Shown here: in pieces, positions 25,235 through 33,203 of the stretch
Position numbering within the stretch: position 1 is the stretch's first letter
Layout of the letters: every line of letters begins with the position of its first letter
Source of the DNA: Nocardioides houyundeii
Lineage (GTDB): Bacteria > Actinomycetota > Actinomycetes > Propionibacteriales > Nocardioidaceae
Reading direction: 5' to 3'
Assembly: GCF_002865585.1 (NCBI RefSeq)
Contig: NZ_CP025581.1
Coordinates: 2,604,001 to 2,668,000, forward strand
DNA length: 64,000 nt
Notes under the pieces: model-generated
The model's database searches: none
What the model saw: only the letters and a program-made list of their open reading frames with translations
What the model was told of the DNA's origin: nothing
Position numbers and translations under genes: made by a program

Positions 25235-25356
25235 CATCGGTAGCGACGATCCGTCGAGTCGCCTCGAGGCCGTCGGTAGATCCTGATCTCCATCAAGACG
25301 ACGTCGGGGCGCAGGTTCAGGGTCAGAGTCACCGCATCGCTGCCGGTGCCGGCCTC
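25235..25356 (-). pseudogene. Response-regulator receiver-domain fragment
   Basis: On the minus strand, EAGTGSDAVTLTLNLRPDVVLMEIRI matches the middle of a NarL-type receiver domain around the phospho-acceptor (usual DVVLMDIRM, here Glu replaces Asp). After a frame change, DGLEATRRIVATD follows, the usual continuation. Both frames together match one domain, but the frame is broken near 25275 and flanking parts are absent. It is a short relic with no start. The assignment rests on these two short phrases. Confidence 0.55.
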
Positions 25357-25526
25357 GCATCACGACGGCACCCGCCAGGAATCCGGGTCGCTCAGGCACA
25401 AACGTCGCCACTGGGTGTCTCGGCCGCAGAACGCAACCAGCGCGAGCGGCTTACCTCATGGGTCTGCCGAGAGTCACGACGCGACTCCGCGCCGTTCAAT
25501 GGGATTTCTAGGAGCCGCCAATAGCA

Positions 25527-25564
25527 ACAAGGCCGGATCTGCATCTCTGCAGATCCGGCCTTGT
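25527..25564 (-). terminator. Terminator hairpin, originally downstream of tRNA-fMet
   Basis: A perfect 17-bp stem ACAAGGCCGGATCTGCA / TGCAGATCCGGCCTTGT surrounds the loop TCTC. It lies just beyond the tRNA 3'-end repeat at 25567, on the far side of the IS element, where a terminator for the tRNA gene would have been before insertion. Similar hairpins follow the other two tRNA copies. Confidence 0.75.
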
Positions 25565-25566
25565 CC

Positions 25567-25582
25567 TTTGTAGCGGGGGCAG
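25567..25582. repeat. 16-bp direct repeat, left flank of the IS element
   Basis: TTTGTAGCGGGGGCAG is identical to 26891-26906, which is the 3' end of the tRNA-fMet gene plus four bases. The repeats directly touch both ends of the IS element, so they look like its target-site duplication. Confidence 0.85.
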
Positions 25583-26890
25583 TGTGCTGGTTCAGGACAT
25601 AGGAAACACATCTCTCAAGACATAGGAAACACCGGACCGAGACCCTCCGGTGGTGTCGAAAGCCAGACTGATCATCACCGCGGTCGTCCTCGAGGGACGC
25701 CCACAAGCCGACGTCGCCCGCAGCTACGACGTCTCACCCAGCTGGGTCAGCAAACTCGTGGCCCGCTACCGAACCGAGGGCGATGCCGCCTTCGAACCCC
25801 GCTCCCGGCGCCCGCACACCAACCCGACCGCGATCCCCACCCAGACCGCGGACCTGATCCTCGAGCTACGCGACAAGCTCACCACAGCCGGCCACGACGC
25901 CGGACCCGACACCATCGCCTGGCACCTGACCCAGCACCACCACACAACCGTGTCCGTGGCCACGATCAGCCGCTACCTGACCCGTGCCGGCCTCGTCACC
26001 CCCGAACCCAAGAAGAAACCGAAGGCCTCCTACATCCGGTTCCAGGCCGCCATGCCCAACGAGACCTGGCAGTCCGACTTCACCCACTACCCGTTGACCG
26101 ACACCACGACCTTCCCCAAGGGCATCGAGATCATCACCTGGCTCGACGACTGCACCCGCTACGCCCTCCACGTGTCCGCGCACCGGGCGATCACCACCCC
26201 GATCGTCCTCAACACGTTCCGCAAAGCCGCAGGTCAGCACGGCATACCCGGATCCACCCTGACCGACAACGGGATGGTCTACACCGTCCGCCTGGCCGGC
26301 CACGGCCGCCAAGGCGGCCGCAACGGCTTCGAGCAGCAACTACGCGACTGGCACGTGGTCCAGAAGAACTCCCGGCCCAACCATCCCACCACCTGCGGCA
26401 AGGTCGAGCGGTTCCAGCAGACCATGAAGAAGTGGCTCCGCGCCCAACCCGACCAACCCGCCACCATCGACCAGCTCCAGACCCTGCTCGACCGATTCGC
26501 CGCCGAATACAACCAGCACCGGCCGCACCGATCCCTGCCCCACCGCGCCACCCCAGCAGCGCTCTACGACACCATGCCCAAAGCCGTCCCAGGCCCCAGC
26601 CGCGACGCACAGACCCACGACCGGATCCGGCACGACCGCGTCGACAAGTCCGGCACCGTCACCCTGCGCGTGGCCGGCCAACTCAGACACATCGGCGTCG
26701 GCCGAACCCACAACCGAACCCACGTCATCCTGCTCGTCCAGGACCTCGACGTCCGCGTCATCAACGCCATCACCGGCGAACTCCTACGCGAGCTCACCAT
26801 CGACACCAGCAAGGACTACCAACCCCGAAACGCGAAAGATCCGAACCCCCAGTGAGGGTTCGGATCTTTCCTATCTCTTGCGAGATCACA
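25583..26890 (+). mobile_element. IS481-family insertion sequence, 1308 bp
   Basis: The ends begin TGTG and end CACA. The first 25 bases match the inverted last 25 bases at 17 positions, including the shared block ATAGGAAA at 25600-25607. Left end 25583-25607; right end 26866-26890. The 1308-bp element holds one transposase gene and little else. It is flanked by an exact 16-bp direct repeat and lies precisely at the 3' end of tRNA-fMet. A second copy of the ACATAGGAAAC motif occurs at 25619-25629, probably a transposase-binding subrepeat. Confidence 0.85.
25650..26855 (+). CDS. IS481-family transposase (DDE)
   Basis: This 401-residue transposase has an N-terminal helix-turn-helix (about residues 15-45, DVARSYDVSPSWVSKLVARY), a second HTH-like region to about 115, and an rve/DDE integrase core. 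Catalytic residues are visible as D143 (WQSDFTH), D206 (LTDNGM) and E253 (GKVERFQ), all present and correctly spaced. The start is GTG; there is no frameshift, so the element may still be active. A C-terminal extension (about 315-401) contains a beta-rich region with TVTLRVAGQLRHIGVG, typical of longer actinobacterial IS481 proteins. Confidence 0.93.
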   Translation: MVSKARLIITAVVLEGRPQADVARSYDVSPSWVSKLVARYRTEGDAAFEPRSRRPHTNPTAIPTQTADLILELRDKLTTAGHDAGPDTIAWHLTQHHHTTVSVATISRYLTRAGLVTPEPKKKPKASYIRFQAAMPNETWQSDFTHYPLTDTTTFPKGIEIITWLDDCTRYALHVSAHRAITTPIVLNTFRKAAGQHGIPGSTLTDNGMVYTVRLAGHGRQGGRNGFEQQLRDWHVVQKNSRPNHPTTCGKVERFQQTMKKWLRAQPDQPATIDQLQTLLDRFAAEYNQHRPHRSLPHRATPAALYDTMPKAVPGPSRDAQTHDRIRHDRVDKSGTVTLRVAGQLRHIGVGRTHNRTHVILLVQDLDVRVINAITGELLRELTIDTSKDYQPRNAKDPNPQ

Positions 26891-26894
26891 TTTG

Positions 26895-26968
26895 TAGCGG
26901 GGGCAGGATTTGAACCTGCGACCTCTGGGTTATGAGCCCAGCGAGCTACCGAGCTGCTCCACCCCGCG
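26895..26968 (-). tRNA. Initiator tRNA-fMet (anticodon CAT), copy 1
   Basis: The minus strand folds as a full 74-nt tRNA. Anticodon CAT sits in the loop CTCATAA between stems CTGGG and CCCAG, whose three G-C pairs mark initiator tRNAs. The acceptor stem begins with an unpaired C1 against U72, also an initiator trait. The D arm is GAGCAGCTCGGTAGCTC and the T arm GCAGG-TTCAAAT-CCTGC. CCA is not encoded; CAA follows. The IS element begins four bases beyond the 3' end, yet the gene is intact. Copy 2 (34395-34468) is identical. Confidence 0.95.
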
Positions 26969-27084
26969 TCGCTGAGACCAGGGTACCCGGCCGCCCGGGA
27001 GGCTCACACTCAGGGACCGCCGGGCGGCGAAGACGGTGCATCCACCTACGCCGAATCGCACGACCCGCGCGTGATACTGATGCC

Positions 27085-28059
27085 ATGCCACCACGTACTC
27101 GCTGCTACCGCGGGGGCGTTCTCACCGATGAAGACTTCCCCCTGGAGCAGCTGTCCGATCACGTGAAAGACAAGTTGGCCGTTCTCTGGGTCGATCTGTG
27201 TGCCACGGATCTCGCAGAGCTGCAGTTGGTGGCGAGCGAGCTCGGACTGCACGAGCTGGCCGTCCAGGACGTCGCCCAAGGTCGTCAACGCCCTAAGTTC
27301 GACCGCTACGACGGACATGATTTCCTCAGCGCCTACACGGTGCAGCTCGACATGGACAGTGGTCAGCTGGTCACCGCCGAGATGCACGCGTTCGTCACCC
27401 CGGCCGTCCTCGTCACCGTACGGCCCGAGGAGAACTTCTCCCTCGATGCGTTGCTGGCCCGGTGGGACGACGAGGCTGGGCTCACCCGATTCGGAGTCGG
27501 CGCCCTGCTCCTCGGCCTGCTGAACTTCGTGGTCGACGGGCACTTCGCAGCAGTGGAGTCGCTCGACGACCAGATCGAGCAGCTGGAGGACCTCCTGTTC
27601 GATGACAGACCGCACGAGCAGAGCGTCCAACGGCGCAGCTTCGAGCTGCGCAAGAGTCTCGTGCGGCTCCGTCGCGTGGTCCTGCCCATGCGAGAAGTGG
27701 TCAACACCTTGATGCGACGGGACGTCGGGTTGGTCCCCGACGAGCTCATGCCCTACTACCAGGACGTCTACGACCACGTGCTGCGCGTGACCGAGTGGGC
27801 CGAGAGCCTGCGCGACCTCGTGAACACCATCCTGGAGACGAACCTGACGATCCAGGGCAACCGGCTCAACATCATCACCAAGAAGATCACCAGCTGGGCG
27901 GCCATCATCGCGGTGCCGACGGCGATCACCGGCTTCTACGGCCAGAACCTGCCGTATCCCGGGTTCGCCCAACACTCGGGCTTCGTCACGTCCTCACTCC
28001 TCATCGTTGCGCTCTCCGGTGCTCTCTTCATCACCTTCAGACGCAAGGACTGGCTCTGA
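27085..28059 (+). CDS. corA: CorA-family divalent cation transporter (GQN variant)
   Basis: This 324-residue protein has the CorA design: a cytoplasmic funnel with a long helical willow (about residues 155-265) and two C-terminal membrane helices (about 270-290 and 301-318), ending in the basic RRKDWL tail. The selectivity loop, usually YGMN, reads YGQN at residues 285-288. CorA carries magnesium or cobalt, while loop variants such as ZntB carry zinc. The Met-to-Gln change makes specificity uncertain. The ATG at 27085 is preferred because homology starts soon after. The gene lies in the segment between tRNA copy 1 and the truncated tRNA copy. Confidence 0.87.
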   Translation: MPPRTRCYRGGVLTDEDFPLEQLSDHVKDKLAVLWVDLCATDLAELQLVASELGLHELAVQDVAQGRQRPKFDRYDGHDFLSAYTVQLDMDSGQLVTAEMHAFVTPAVLVTVRPEENFSLDALLARWDDEAGLTRFGVGALLLGLLNFVVDGHFAAVESLDDQIEQLEDLLFDDRPHEQSVQRRSFELRKSLVRLRRVVLPMREVVNTLMRRDVGLVPDELMPYYQDVYDHVLRVTEWAESLRDLVNTILETNLTIQGNRLNIITKKITSWAAIIAVPTAITGFYGQNLPYPGFAQHSGFVTSSLLIVALSGALFITFRRKDWL

Positions 28060-28119
28060 CCCCGTGCTGACCTGCGGCACCGTCTCGCGGTGAGTCCCAG
28101 GCACGCGTGGCCAGCTTCG

Positions 28120-28473
28120 TCAGGGGCGCGCTGGACTTCGTCTGGTGCGTCGGGCGATCCTGCGCAGCTGCGTGACCCGGGCGACGCCGGCGATGCCTAC
28201 CATCACGCCGCCGCCCACTGCGGCGATCAACAGGGCCATCCCGAGAGGGATCGTCCCGTCAAGACCGAGGAAGTGGACCGCGACCTTCGTCGAGTTCTGG
28301 AGGACGAACACGATGAGGAGGATCAGCAGCAGCAGCGCGACCCCGGTGGCCACCCAGGCGGCGCTTGCTCGAGTGAACCCAGGGGCGGGGTCCGTGGCTG
28401 AGGTGCCGGCCTCGGGTGTGCCCGCTCCGACCCGTTCTTCGTCGGGTCCCGGGATGGAGGAGTCGGTCGTCAT
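28120..28473 (-). CDS. LapA/DUF1049-like membrane protein
   Basis: This 117-residue protein has two close membrane helices (about residues 37-60 and 76-100) joined by VLQNSTKVAVHFLGLDGTIPLG, the LapA (DUF1049) signature. The C-terminal tail is Arg-rich (QLRRIARRTRR). LapA proteins support lipopolysaccharide assembly in Gram-negatives. In actinobacteria the role is unknown. The start at 28473 has AAGGA 8 bases upstream. The longer frame from 28560 lacks support. It is convergent with corA, and both lie between two tRNA-like sequences. Confidence 0.75.
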   Translation of the reverse strand: MTTDSSIPGPDEERVGAGTPEAGTSATDPAPGFTRASAAWVATGVALLLLILLIVFVLQNSTKVAVHFLGLDGTIPLGMALLIAAVGGGVMVGIAGVARVTQLRRIARRTRRSPARP

Positions 28474-28654
28474 GATCACAGTCCTTCGTGGAGTCTGGAA
28501 GAAGTTGTCGACGACAGGATCGCGGTCCTCGGGTTCGTCACGCCGTTTGAAGGTACCCATCGCAGTGATGGTCCATCCCTCAAGCCACGCCCGGCACCCG
28601 CTCTTGTCGAGGGGCCCCTTGCCTCTGGGCGCACCACCAACCCAGGAAATGACA

Positions 28655-28687
28655 AAGGCCCGAAACCACTTCCGTGGTTCGGGCCTT
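28655..28687 (-). terminator. Terminator hairpin beside the truncated tRNA copy
   Basis: AAGGCCCGAAACCAC pairs with GTGGTTCGGGCCTT across TTCC with one bulged A. It lies 27 bases from the tRNA fragment, mirroring the hairpins beside the other two tRNA 3' ends. Confidence 0.65.
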
Positions 28688-28704
28688 GCCGATGTCCGGA
28701 GACA

Positions 28705-28977
28705 TCATATTTGTAGCGGGGACAGGATTTGAACCTGCGACCTCTGGGCCTGCGGCGTGTGAGCTCGGTCCATCTGGATTTTTAGACGGTTCTTGACGAT
28801 GTGTGCTCTGACCTGCGCAAAGACCCGGAAAGTTGCGTCCAGCCCGGCCGATCCTTCTGCTCCCTCTTGTTCCGGTACGGCTGCCTGTGCCCCCTCTGCG
28901 ATTGAGGTGCGATAGCGAGCGCGCGGATCGCGGCAGATACGGACGTCGACGTGTCCGCCATGAGTGTGCTCAGTCAT
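28705..28977 (-). CDS. Small ORF reading into the tRNA relic (hypothetical)
   Basis: This 90-residue frame starts MTEHTHGGHVDV and overlaps the end of the small gene upstream (ATGACTGA), so it could be coupled to it. Its last 15 or so codons are the tRNA fragment itself, giving QVQILSPL. Element-borne genes next to tRNA sites often end this way. No family is recognised and codon bias is weaker than in core genes. It may be a relic of an integrative element. Confidence 0.3.
   Translation of the reverse strand: MTEHTHGGHVDVRICRDPRARYRTSIAEGAQAAVPEQEGAEGSAGLDATFRVFAQVRAHIVKNRLKIQMDRAHTPQAQRSQVQILSPLQI
28714..28748 (-). repeat. Truncated tRNA-fMet 3' half (attachment-site-like relic)
   Basis: These 35 bases match the tRNA-fMet 3' half (acceptor strand, T arm, variable loop and part of the anticodon stem) with one difference at 28722, which turns the end into CCTGTCCCCGCTA on the minus strand. 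Identity stops at about 28748, inside the anticodon stem. It resembles the partial tRNA copy left by an integrase at an attachment site, or the scar of tRNA recombination. Confidence 0.75.
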
Positions 28978-29140
28978 CTCGCAGGGCGCGATGCTGGTCG
29001 ACGTTCCGCCCTGCATATGGGTCGGGCACAGGGTCAGGCTCGACGCTCGTGATGGTCTCCTCCAACCGCACTCCCGGTGGGAGGTTGCGGTAGTCACGCT
29101 CGGTCGTCGCCCCGCCGGAGCGATTTTCGTTTGCGGTCAT
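28970..29140 (-). CDS. Small acidic hypothetical protein (56 aa)
   Basis: This frame starts MTANENRSGGATTERDYRN and has a Pro/Asp-rich middle (VEPDPVPDPYAGRN), ending HRALRDD. It is acidic and shows no membrane or known motif. The stop overlaps the ATG of the next small frame. A standard ribosome-binding site is not evident, so it is kept at low confidence. If real, it is probably cargo of a lost integrative element beside the tRNA relic. Confidence 0.35.
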   Translation of the reverse strand: MTANENRSGGATTERDYRNLPPGVRLEETITSVEPDPVPDPYAGRNVDQHRALRDD

Positions 29141-29513
29141 TGTCCGACCCTAGTCCTGGAATCGAGATCAACGGGCGCCGCGCGGCCGGTTAGTCCTGGC
29201 GCGAATGCACGCATCTCGGGAGATCCGGACGTCTCTACGCGGCGGGCGTTATCACACCTCACTCGCAGAGGGGGGCCGGTGCTGGCGTTTACGGGACTAA
29301 GTGCGGCACGACTCAAATCGATCTCGAGTCCCCCAGAAGAGCCGACCTCGCAGCGCGGGAGACCGTCCCGAGATCAAGCTATTGAGTTTGCCGCCGCAGG
29401 ATCCCTGCCCCCCTCCGCCCCGACGGGAACCGAGGGCTACCCGCTCGGTCATGCCGCGATCCCCGCGGTCCTGCCGAGACGCGGACGGTCGGACAGCGCA
29501 GCAGCGGACGGTC
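29141..29513. other. Gene-free stretch
   Basis: No gene could be supported on either strand. Codon bias is irregular and stops are frequent in the favoured frames. It separates the small element-like frames from the SulP gene. Confidence 0.5.
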
Positions 29514-31022
29514 TCAGTGAGTGGCGAGCTGTCCGGTGAGTCGTTCGTGGCGGTCGGCGCTGGAGGGGTTGAGGCCGACGATGGTGGCGGTCTTGCCCTT
29601 GCGGGCGTACTTGGTGGTGATGGCGTCGAGTGAGGCGACGGTGGAGGCGTCCCAGATGTGGGAGTCGGTGAGGTCGATGACGACCTGGTCGGGGTCTTCG
29701 GCGTACTCGAACTGGGTGTACAGGTCGTTGGAGGAGGCGAAGAAGAGCTCGCCGGTGACGCGGTAGATGGCCGTGGCGTTCCCCTCGCGGTCCTCGACGA
29801 GCTCGCGGCGGGTCTCGGTGAGGTGGGCAACACGGCGGGCGAAGAGGGTCATGGCGACCAGGACGCCCACAACGACGCCGATGGCGAGGTTGTGGGTGGC
29901 GACGGTGACCGCGACGGTGGCGACCATGACGGTGGTCTCTGACTTCGGCATCCGGCGCAGGGTGGCGGGTTGGATGGAGTGCCAGTCGAAGGTTCCGACC
30001 GAGACCATGATCATGACCGCGACCAGCGCGGCCATCGGGATGATGGCTACGGCGTCGCCGAAGCCGACGACCAGGATGAGCAAGAACACCCCGGCCAGGA
30101 AGGTCGAGATGCGGGTGCGGGCCCCGGAGGCCTTCACGTTGATCATCGTCTGACCGATCATGGCGCAGCCGCCCATGCCGCCGAAGAACCCGGTGATGAC
30201 GTTTGCGGCGCCCTGGCCCCACGACTCCCGGGTCTTGTCGGAGTGGGTGTCGGTGATGTCGTCGACGAGCTTGGCGGTCATCAGCGACTCCAGCAGCCCG
30301 ACCAGCGCCATCGCCACCGCGTAGGGGGCGATGATCTGGAGCGTGTCGAGGTTGAACGGCACATCGGGGAAGAACAGGCTCGGCAGCGAGCTGGGCAGCT
30401 CGCCCTCGTCCCCCACGTCGGGGACGGTGACGGCTGCCAGGACGGTGAACCCGGTCAGCGCGACGATGGCGACCAGCGGAGCCGGGATCACCTTGGTGAC
30501 CCGCGGGAGGCCGACCATCACCGCGATGCCGATGGCGATCATCGGGTAGACCAGCCAGGGCACGTCGACCATGTAGGGCACCTGGGCCATGAAGATGAGG
30601 ATGGCCAGGGCGTTGACGAACCCGACCATGACCGAGCGCGGGATGAACCGCATGAGCTTGCCGAAGCCGCCGAGGCCGAGCGCGACCTGGATGAGACCAC
30701 CGAGCAGGACGGTGGCGATCAGGTAGTCCAGGCCGTGCTCGCGCATGACGGGAGCGATGACCAACGCGATGGCGCCGGTAGCGGCCGAGATCATCGCCGG
30801 GCGCCCGCCGAGGAACGAGATGGCGACGGCCATGGTGAAGGACGCGAACAGCCCGACCTGCGGGTCGACGCCTGCGATGATCGAGAACGAGATCGCCTCG
30901 GGGATGAGCGCGAGCGCGACGACGAGGCCGGCGAGGACCTCGGTGCGCAGCAGCTTCGGCGAACGCAGCGCGGTCCAGACGCTGTTGTCGGGTGCGGGCT
31001 GCGCAACGGTGGGCGCGGACAT
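29514..31022 (-). CDS. SulP-family anion transporter with STAS domain
   Basis: This 502-residue transporter has about ten to twelve helices (residues 25-390) in the 7+7 SLC26/SulP style, including the [22 protein letters not shown] signature near residue 42 and the later [20 protein letters not shown] block. A C-terminal STAS domain (about 400-490) carries [24 protein letters not shown]. SulP proteins move sulfate, bicarbonate or similar anions. The ATG at 31022 is chosen because the longer frame is not conserved and has no site. The divergent MerR gene and the perfect operator at 31148-31177 suggest MerR control. Confidence 0.92.
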   Translation of the reverse strand: MSAPTVAQPAPDNSVWTALRSPKLLRTEVLAGLVVALALIPEAISFSIIAGVDPQVGLFASFTMAVAISFLGGRPAMISAATGAIALVIAPVMREHGLDYLIATVLLGGLIQVALGLGGFGKLMRFIPRSVMVGFVNALAILIFMAQVPYMVDVPWLVYPMIAIGIAVMVGLPRVTKVIPAPLVAIVALTGFTVLAAVTVPDVGDEGELPSSLPSLFFPDVPFNLDTLQIIAPYAVAMALVGLLESLMTAKLVDDITDTHSDKTRESWGQGAANVITGFFGGMGGCAMIGQTMINVKASGARTRISTFLAGVFLLILVVGFGDAVAIIPMAALVAVMIMVSVGTFDWHSIQPATLRRMPKSETTVMVATVAVTVATHNLAIGVVVGVLVAMTLFARRVAHLTETRRELVEDREGNATAIYRVTGELFFASSNDLYTQFEYAEDPDQVVIDLTDSHIWDASTVASLDAITTKYARKGKTATIVGLNPSSADRHERLTGQLATH

Positions 31023-31147
31023 GGTCAAGACAAGGTGCTCCAATCGAGCTTGGGGGTGGCGGTCGGCGGCCGTGGTGCGTGGCACTAGCTGTGAGTGCGA
31101 GACCATGGGGCCGGGTGCTGGCGTCATCGCCAGCGGAAGTCTGAACG

Positions 31148-31177
31148 CAACTCTACCCTTACGGAAGGGTAGAGTTG
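31148..31177. promoter_or_regulatory. MerR-type operator, 30-bp palindrome
   Basis: Perfect inverted repeat with 13-base arms CAACTCTACCCTT and AAGGGTAGAGTTG around ACGG, in the gap between the divergent SulP and MerR genes. CTACCCTT..AAGGGTAG boxes are typical of MerR-family targets. It lies about 126 bases before the SulP start and 29 before the MerR start. Confidence 0.82.
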
Positions 31178-31205
31178 AAGTTGACGCGACGTGAGGGTGG
31201 CTACG

Positions 31206-31652
31206 GTGACCAGCAAGGTGGATTTGTCGGACACGGGGCGCGACGAGGCCGGGCTTCGGTCGTCGGCCGTCATGCACATCGGCGAGGTCGCCGCCCGAAC
31301 GGAGCTGTCGCTGCGCAGCCTGCGGCACTGGGAGGAGGTGGGCCTGCTCGCACCCTCGGGTCGCACCGAGGGCGGGTTCCGGCTCTATACCGAGGACGAC
31401 GTCGAGAAGATCTTGGTCATCCGCCGCATGAAGCCGCTCGGCTTCACCCTGGACGAGATGAAGGCCGTCCTCGACGACATCGAGGCCCTACGAGACCCCG
31501 CAACCTCGGACACCGCCCAGGTCGAGGCACGAGACCGTCTGGCCTCGGTCCAGGCAGAAGCCGCCGACCGACGCCACAAGTTGGTCCGACAGCTCGAGAT
31601 GGCAGACGAGTTCATCGGCCTCCTCGCCCGGGAGACCACGACCCGCCGGTAG
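31206..31652 (+). CDS. MerR-family transcriptional regulator
   Basis: This protein of about 148 residues has a MerR DNA-binding domain. MHIGEVAARTELSLRSLRHWEEVGLL begins near residue 23, then RTEGGFRLYTEDDVEKILVIRRMKPLGFTLDEMK, followed by a dimerising coiled coil to the end. There is no Cys cluster, so it is not a classical metal sensor. The GTG at 31206 has GAGGG upstream. Earlier GTGs at 31191 and 31197, and the ATG at 31272 that starts the core domain, remain possible. It probably regulates itself and the divergent SulP gene. Confidence 0.85.
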   Translation: MTSKVDLSDTGRDEAGLRSSAVMHIGEVAARTELSLRSLRHWEEVGLLAPSGRTEGGFRLYTEDDVEKILVIRRMKPLGFTLDEMKAVLDDIEALRDPATSDTAQVEARDRLASVQAEAADRRHKLVRQLEMADEFIGLLARETTTRR

Positions 31653-31785
31653 CCCGCCCTCGGGCGAAGAGCAGTGCCAGGCCAGCCAGGGACGCGGCGA
31701 GCCGACGAGCACGCCCACCCTTGATGTCGAGTTCCAGCGCGCTCCCCGTCGCCGCCGTCAGTCGTTGATGGCCTCGGACCGCTGC

Positions 31786-32030
31786 TCGTCGTCCGCGTCC
31801 TGGGGTGTCCTCTACTACGCGTTCGCTGCTGTCCAGTCCTCCATCGCCACCGACACCGGCTGGTCGAGCGTCGCCGTCACCGGCGCGTTCTCCCTGTCCC
31901 TGATCCTCTCCGGCGGCGTCGGGATCCGGGTCGGTCGGCACATCGACGCGTTCGGCCCACGCCGAGTGATGACCGCGGCGTCCGTGGTCGCCATCCCGGG
32001 GGTCGCCAGCGTGGCGCTGGCCCCGAACCT
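31786..32030 (+). pseudogene. MFS transporter N-terminal remnant
   Basis: Translation shows SWGVLYYAFAAVQSSIATDTGWSSVAVTGAFSLSLILSGG followed by GIRVGRHIDAFGPRRVMTAAS, the first three helices of a major facilitator with its loop motif. No start is present and homology breaks at ALAPNLH, where ArsC-like sequence begins in the same frame. It is a deletion remnant. Confidence 0.7.
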
Positions 32031-32327
32031 GCACGAAATCGGCGTCGACATCACCGGACGCAAGCCGAAGCCCGTCACCCCGCCCTGGTCGGCGCAGCAG
32101 ACCTCGTCGTCATCCCGGGACGCGAGGCCAAAGTCGAACCCGTCGACGGCACCCGGTTCGAGGTCTGGGAGACCGACGAGCCCTCGGAACGAGGCATCGA
32201 CGGTGCAGACCGCATGCGGCTGGGTCGCGACGACATCGCGGCACGAGTCCGCCGACTCGCGCAGGACCTGGGACTGGCCAAGATCCAAAAGTCACCGGCC
32301 ACTTCCATCGTGATACCCACGAAGTAG
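32031..32327 (+). pseudogene. Arsenate-reductase (LMW-phosphatase ArsC) C-terminal remnant, frameshifted
   Basis: HEIGVDITGRKPKPVTP is followed, after a one-base shift in the CCCC run at 32078-32081, by ADLVVIPGREAKVEPVDGTRFEVWETDEPSERGIDGADRMRLGRDDIAARVRRLAQDLG, the typical C-terminal half of actinobacterial thiol-dependent arsenate reductases. The catalytic N-terminal half (CxxxxxRS loop) is missing. It is fused directly to an MFS fragment, so a deletion joined two decayed genes, possibly from an arsenic-resistance cluster or an MFS-ArsC fusion. Confidence 0.7.
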
Positions 32328-32617
32328 TCCCCCTCCGCAGTCAATATTCGGACCTACCCGATCGCACTCACCTGCCGCGTAGGGGTGGCCCTACAACTCC
32401 TTGTCATGGACCCGCGGCCAAGTCTGCGAGCCACCGCTCGACCGCATGGGGCTCCACTCAGTAGAACGGCGATGCTGGAGGGCACCTTTCTGTCACCGCC
32501 GAGGTCCAGCAGACGGGTTGAGTGTCACGACCAGCAGTTCGCCAAGTCGCCGAAGTGTTGCCCGCACGTCATCGTGTCTGCGACATCTTGTTCAGCAAAA
32601 CGGGTACCTCCTTCTCC
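32328..32617. other. Gene-free stretch
   Basis: No gene is supported. The sequence before 32618 has lower GC than its surroundings and no clear ribosome-binding site except a CTCCTTCTCC context right at the next start. Confidence 0.45.
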
Positions 32618-33121
32618 ATGAGCAACTACGAAAGCCGAACCGGCAACAACCGTCATGACGAAACGCACCGTGCCAACCCAATGGGCGCCTACGTCGCCAC
32701 GGCAGGTGTGGTCGTATTTCTGATCGCCACTTTCCTTGAGTGGGTCCAGGCCGACGACAAGGGCTTCAGCGGCTATGAGACCGACACCGTCATCCCGTTC
32801 ACGGCGTACCTCGGCGTCGGCCTGGCCGCTGCGCTGCTCTACGCCGCAAAGCGGGCGACCCGGCGTCAGCACCGGGGCCTGTCCTTGACTTCGATGGCGG
32901 CTGGAATCGCCGCCACCGGCCTGGCGCTGTCCTACCTCCTCGAGGTTCCCGGAAACGCCGAGCGGAGGTCCGGTTACGACACCGAGATTGGCGTCTACGT
33001 CGGCCTCATCGGAGCCATCGTCTGGGCAGTCGGCTCGTTCCTGCTGGCCAAGGAGCCGGAGGGCGACATCGAGCATCATGAGCATGACAACAACCGCTCC
33101 ACTGGCCCCGCTGGCAACTGA
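32618..33121 (+). CDS. Four-helix membrane protein, function unknown
   Basis: This 167-residue protein has four predicted helices at about residues 24-43, 65-84, 99-117 and 129-148, with a short polar N terminus and an acidic, His-rich C-terminal tail (EGDIEHHEHDNN). The loop after helix 1 is acidic (EWVQADDKGFSGYETD). No family can be named with confidence. The ATG at 32618 is preferred since the longer frame is not membrane-protein-like. A strong terminator-type hairpin follows 53 bases after the stop. Confidence 0.72.
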   Translation: MSNYESRTGNNRHDETHRANPMGAYVATAGVVVFLIATFLEWVQADDKGFSGYETDTVIPFTAYLGVGLAAALLYAAKRATRRQHRGLSLTSMAAGIAATGLALSYLLEVPGNAERRSGYDTEIGVYVGLIGAIVWAVGSFLLAKEPEGDIEHHEHDNNRSTGPAGN

Positions 33122-33174
33122 TTCGATACCGACCAGACCTCCGCTCCCGAACGTCGCAGAGAGTCGCGGTGAAT

Positions 33175-33203
33175 GTCGTGGAACCCGCTGTGGGTTCCAC
33201 GAC
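33175..33203 (+). terminator. Terminator-like hairpin after the membrane-protein gene
   Basis: Perfect 12-bp stem GTCGTGGAACCC / GGGTTCCACGAC with the loop GCTGT, followed by the T-containing stretch GTTCTCGTCTT. Confidence 0.7.
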
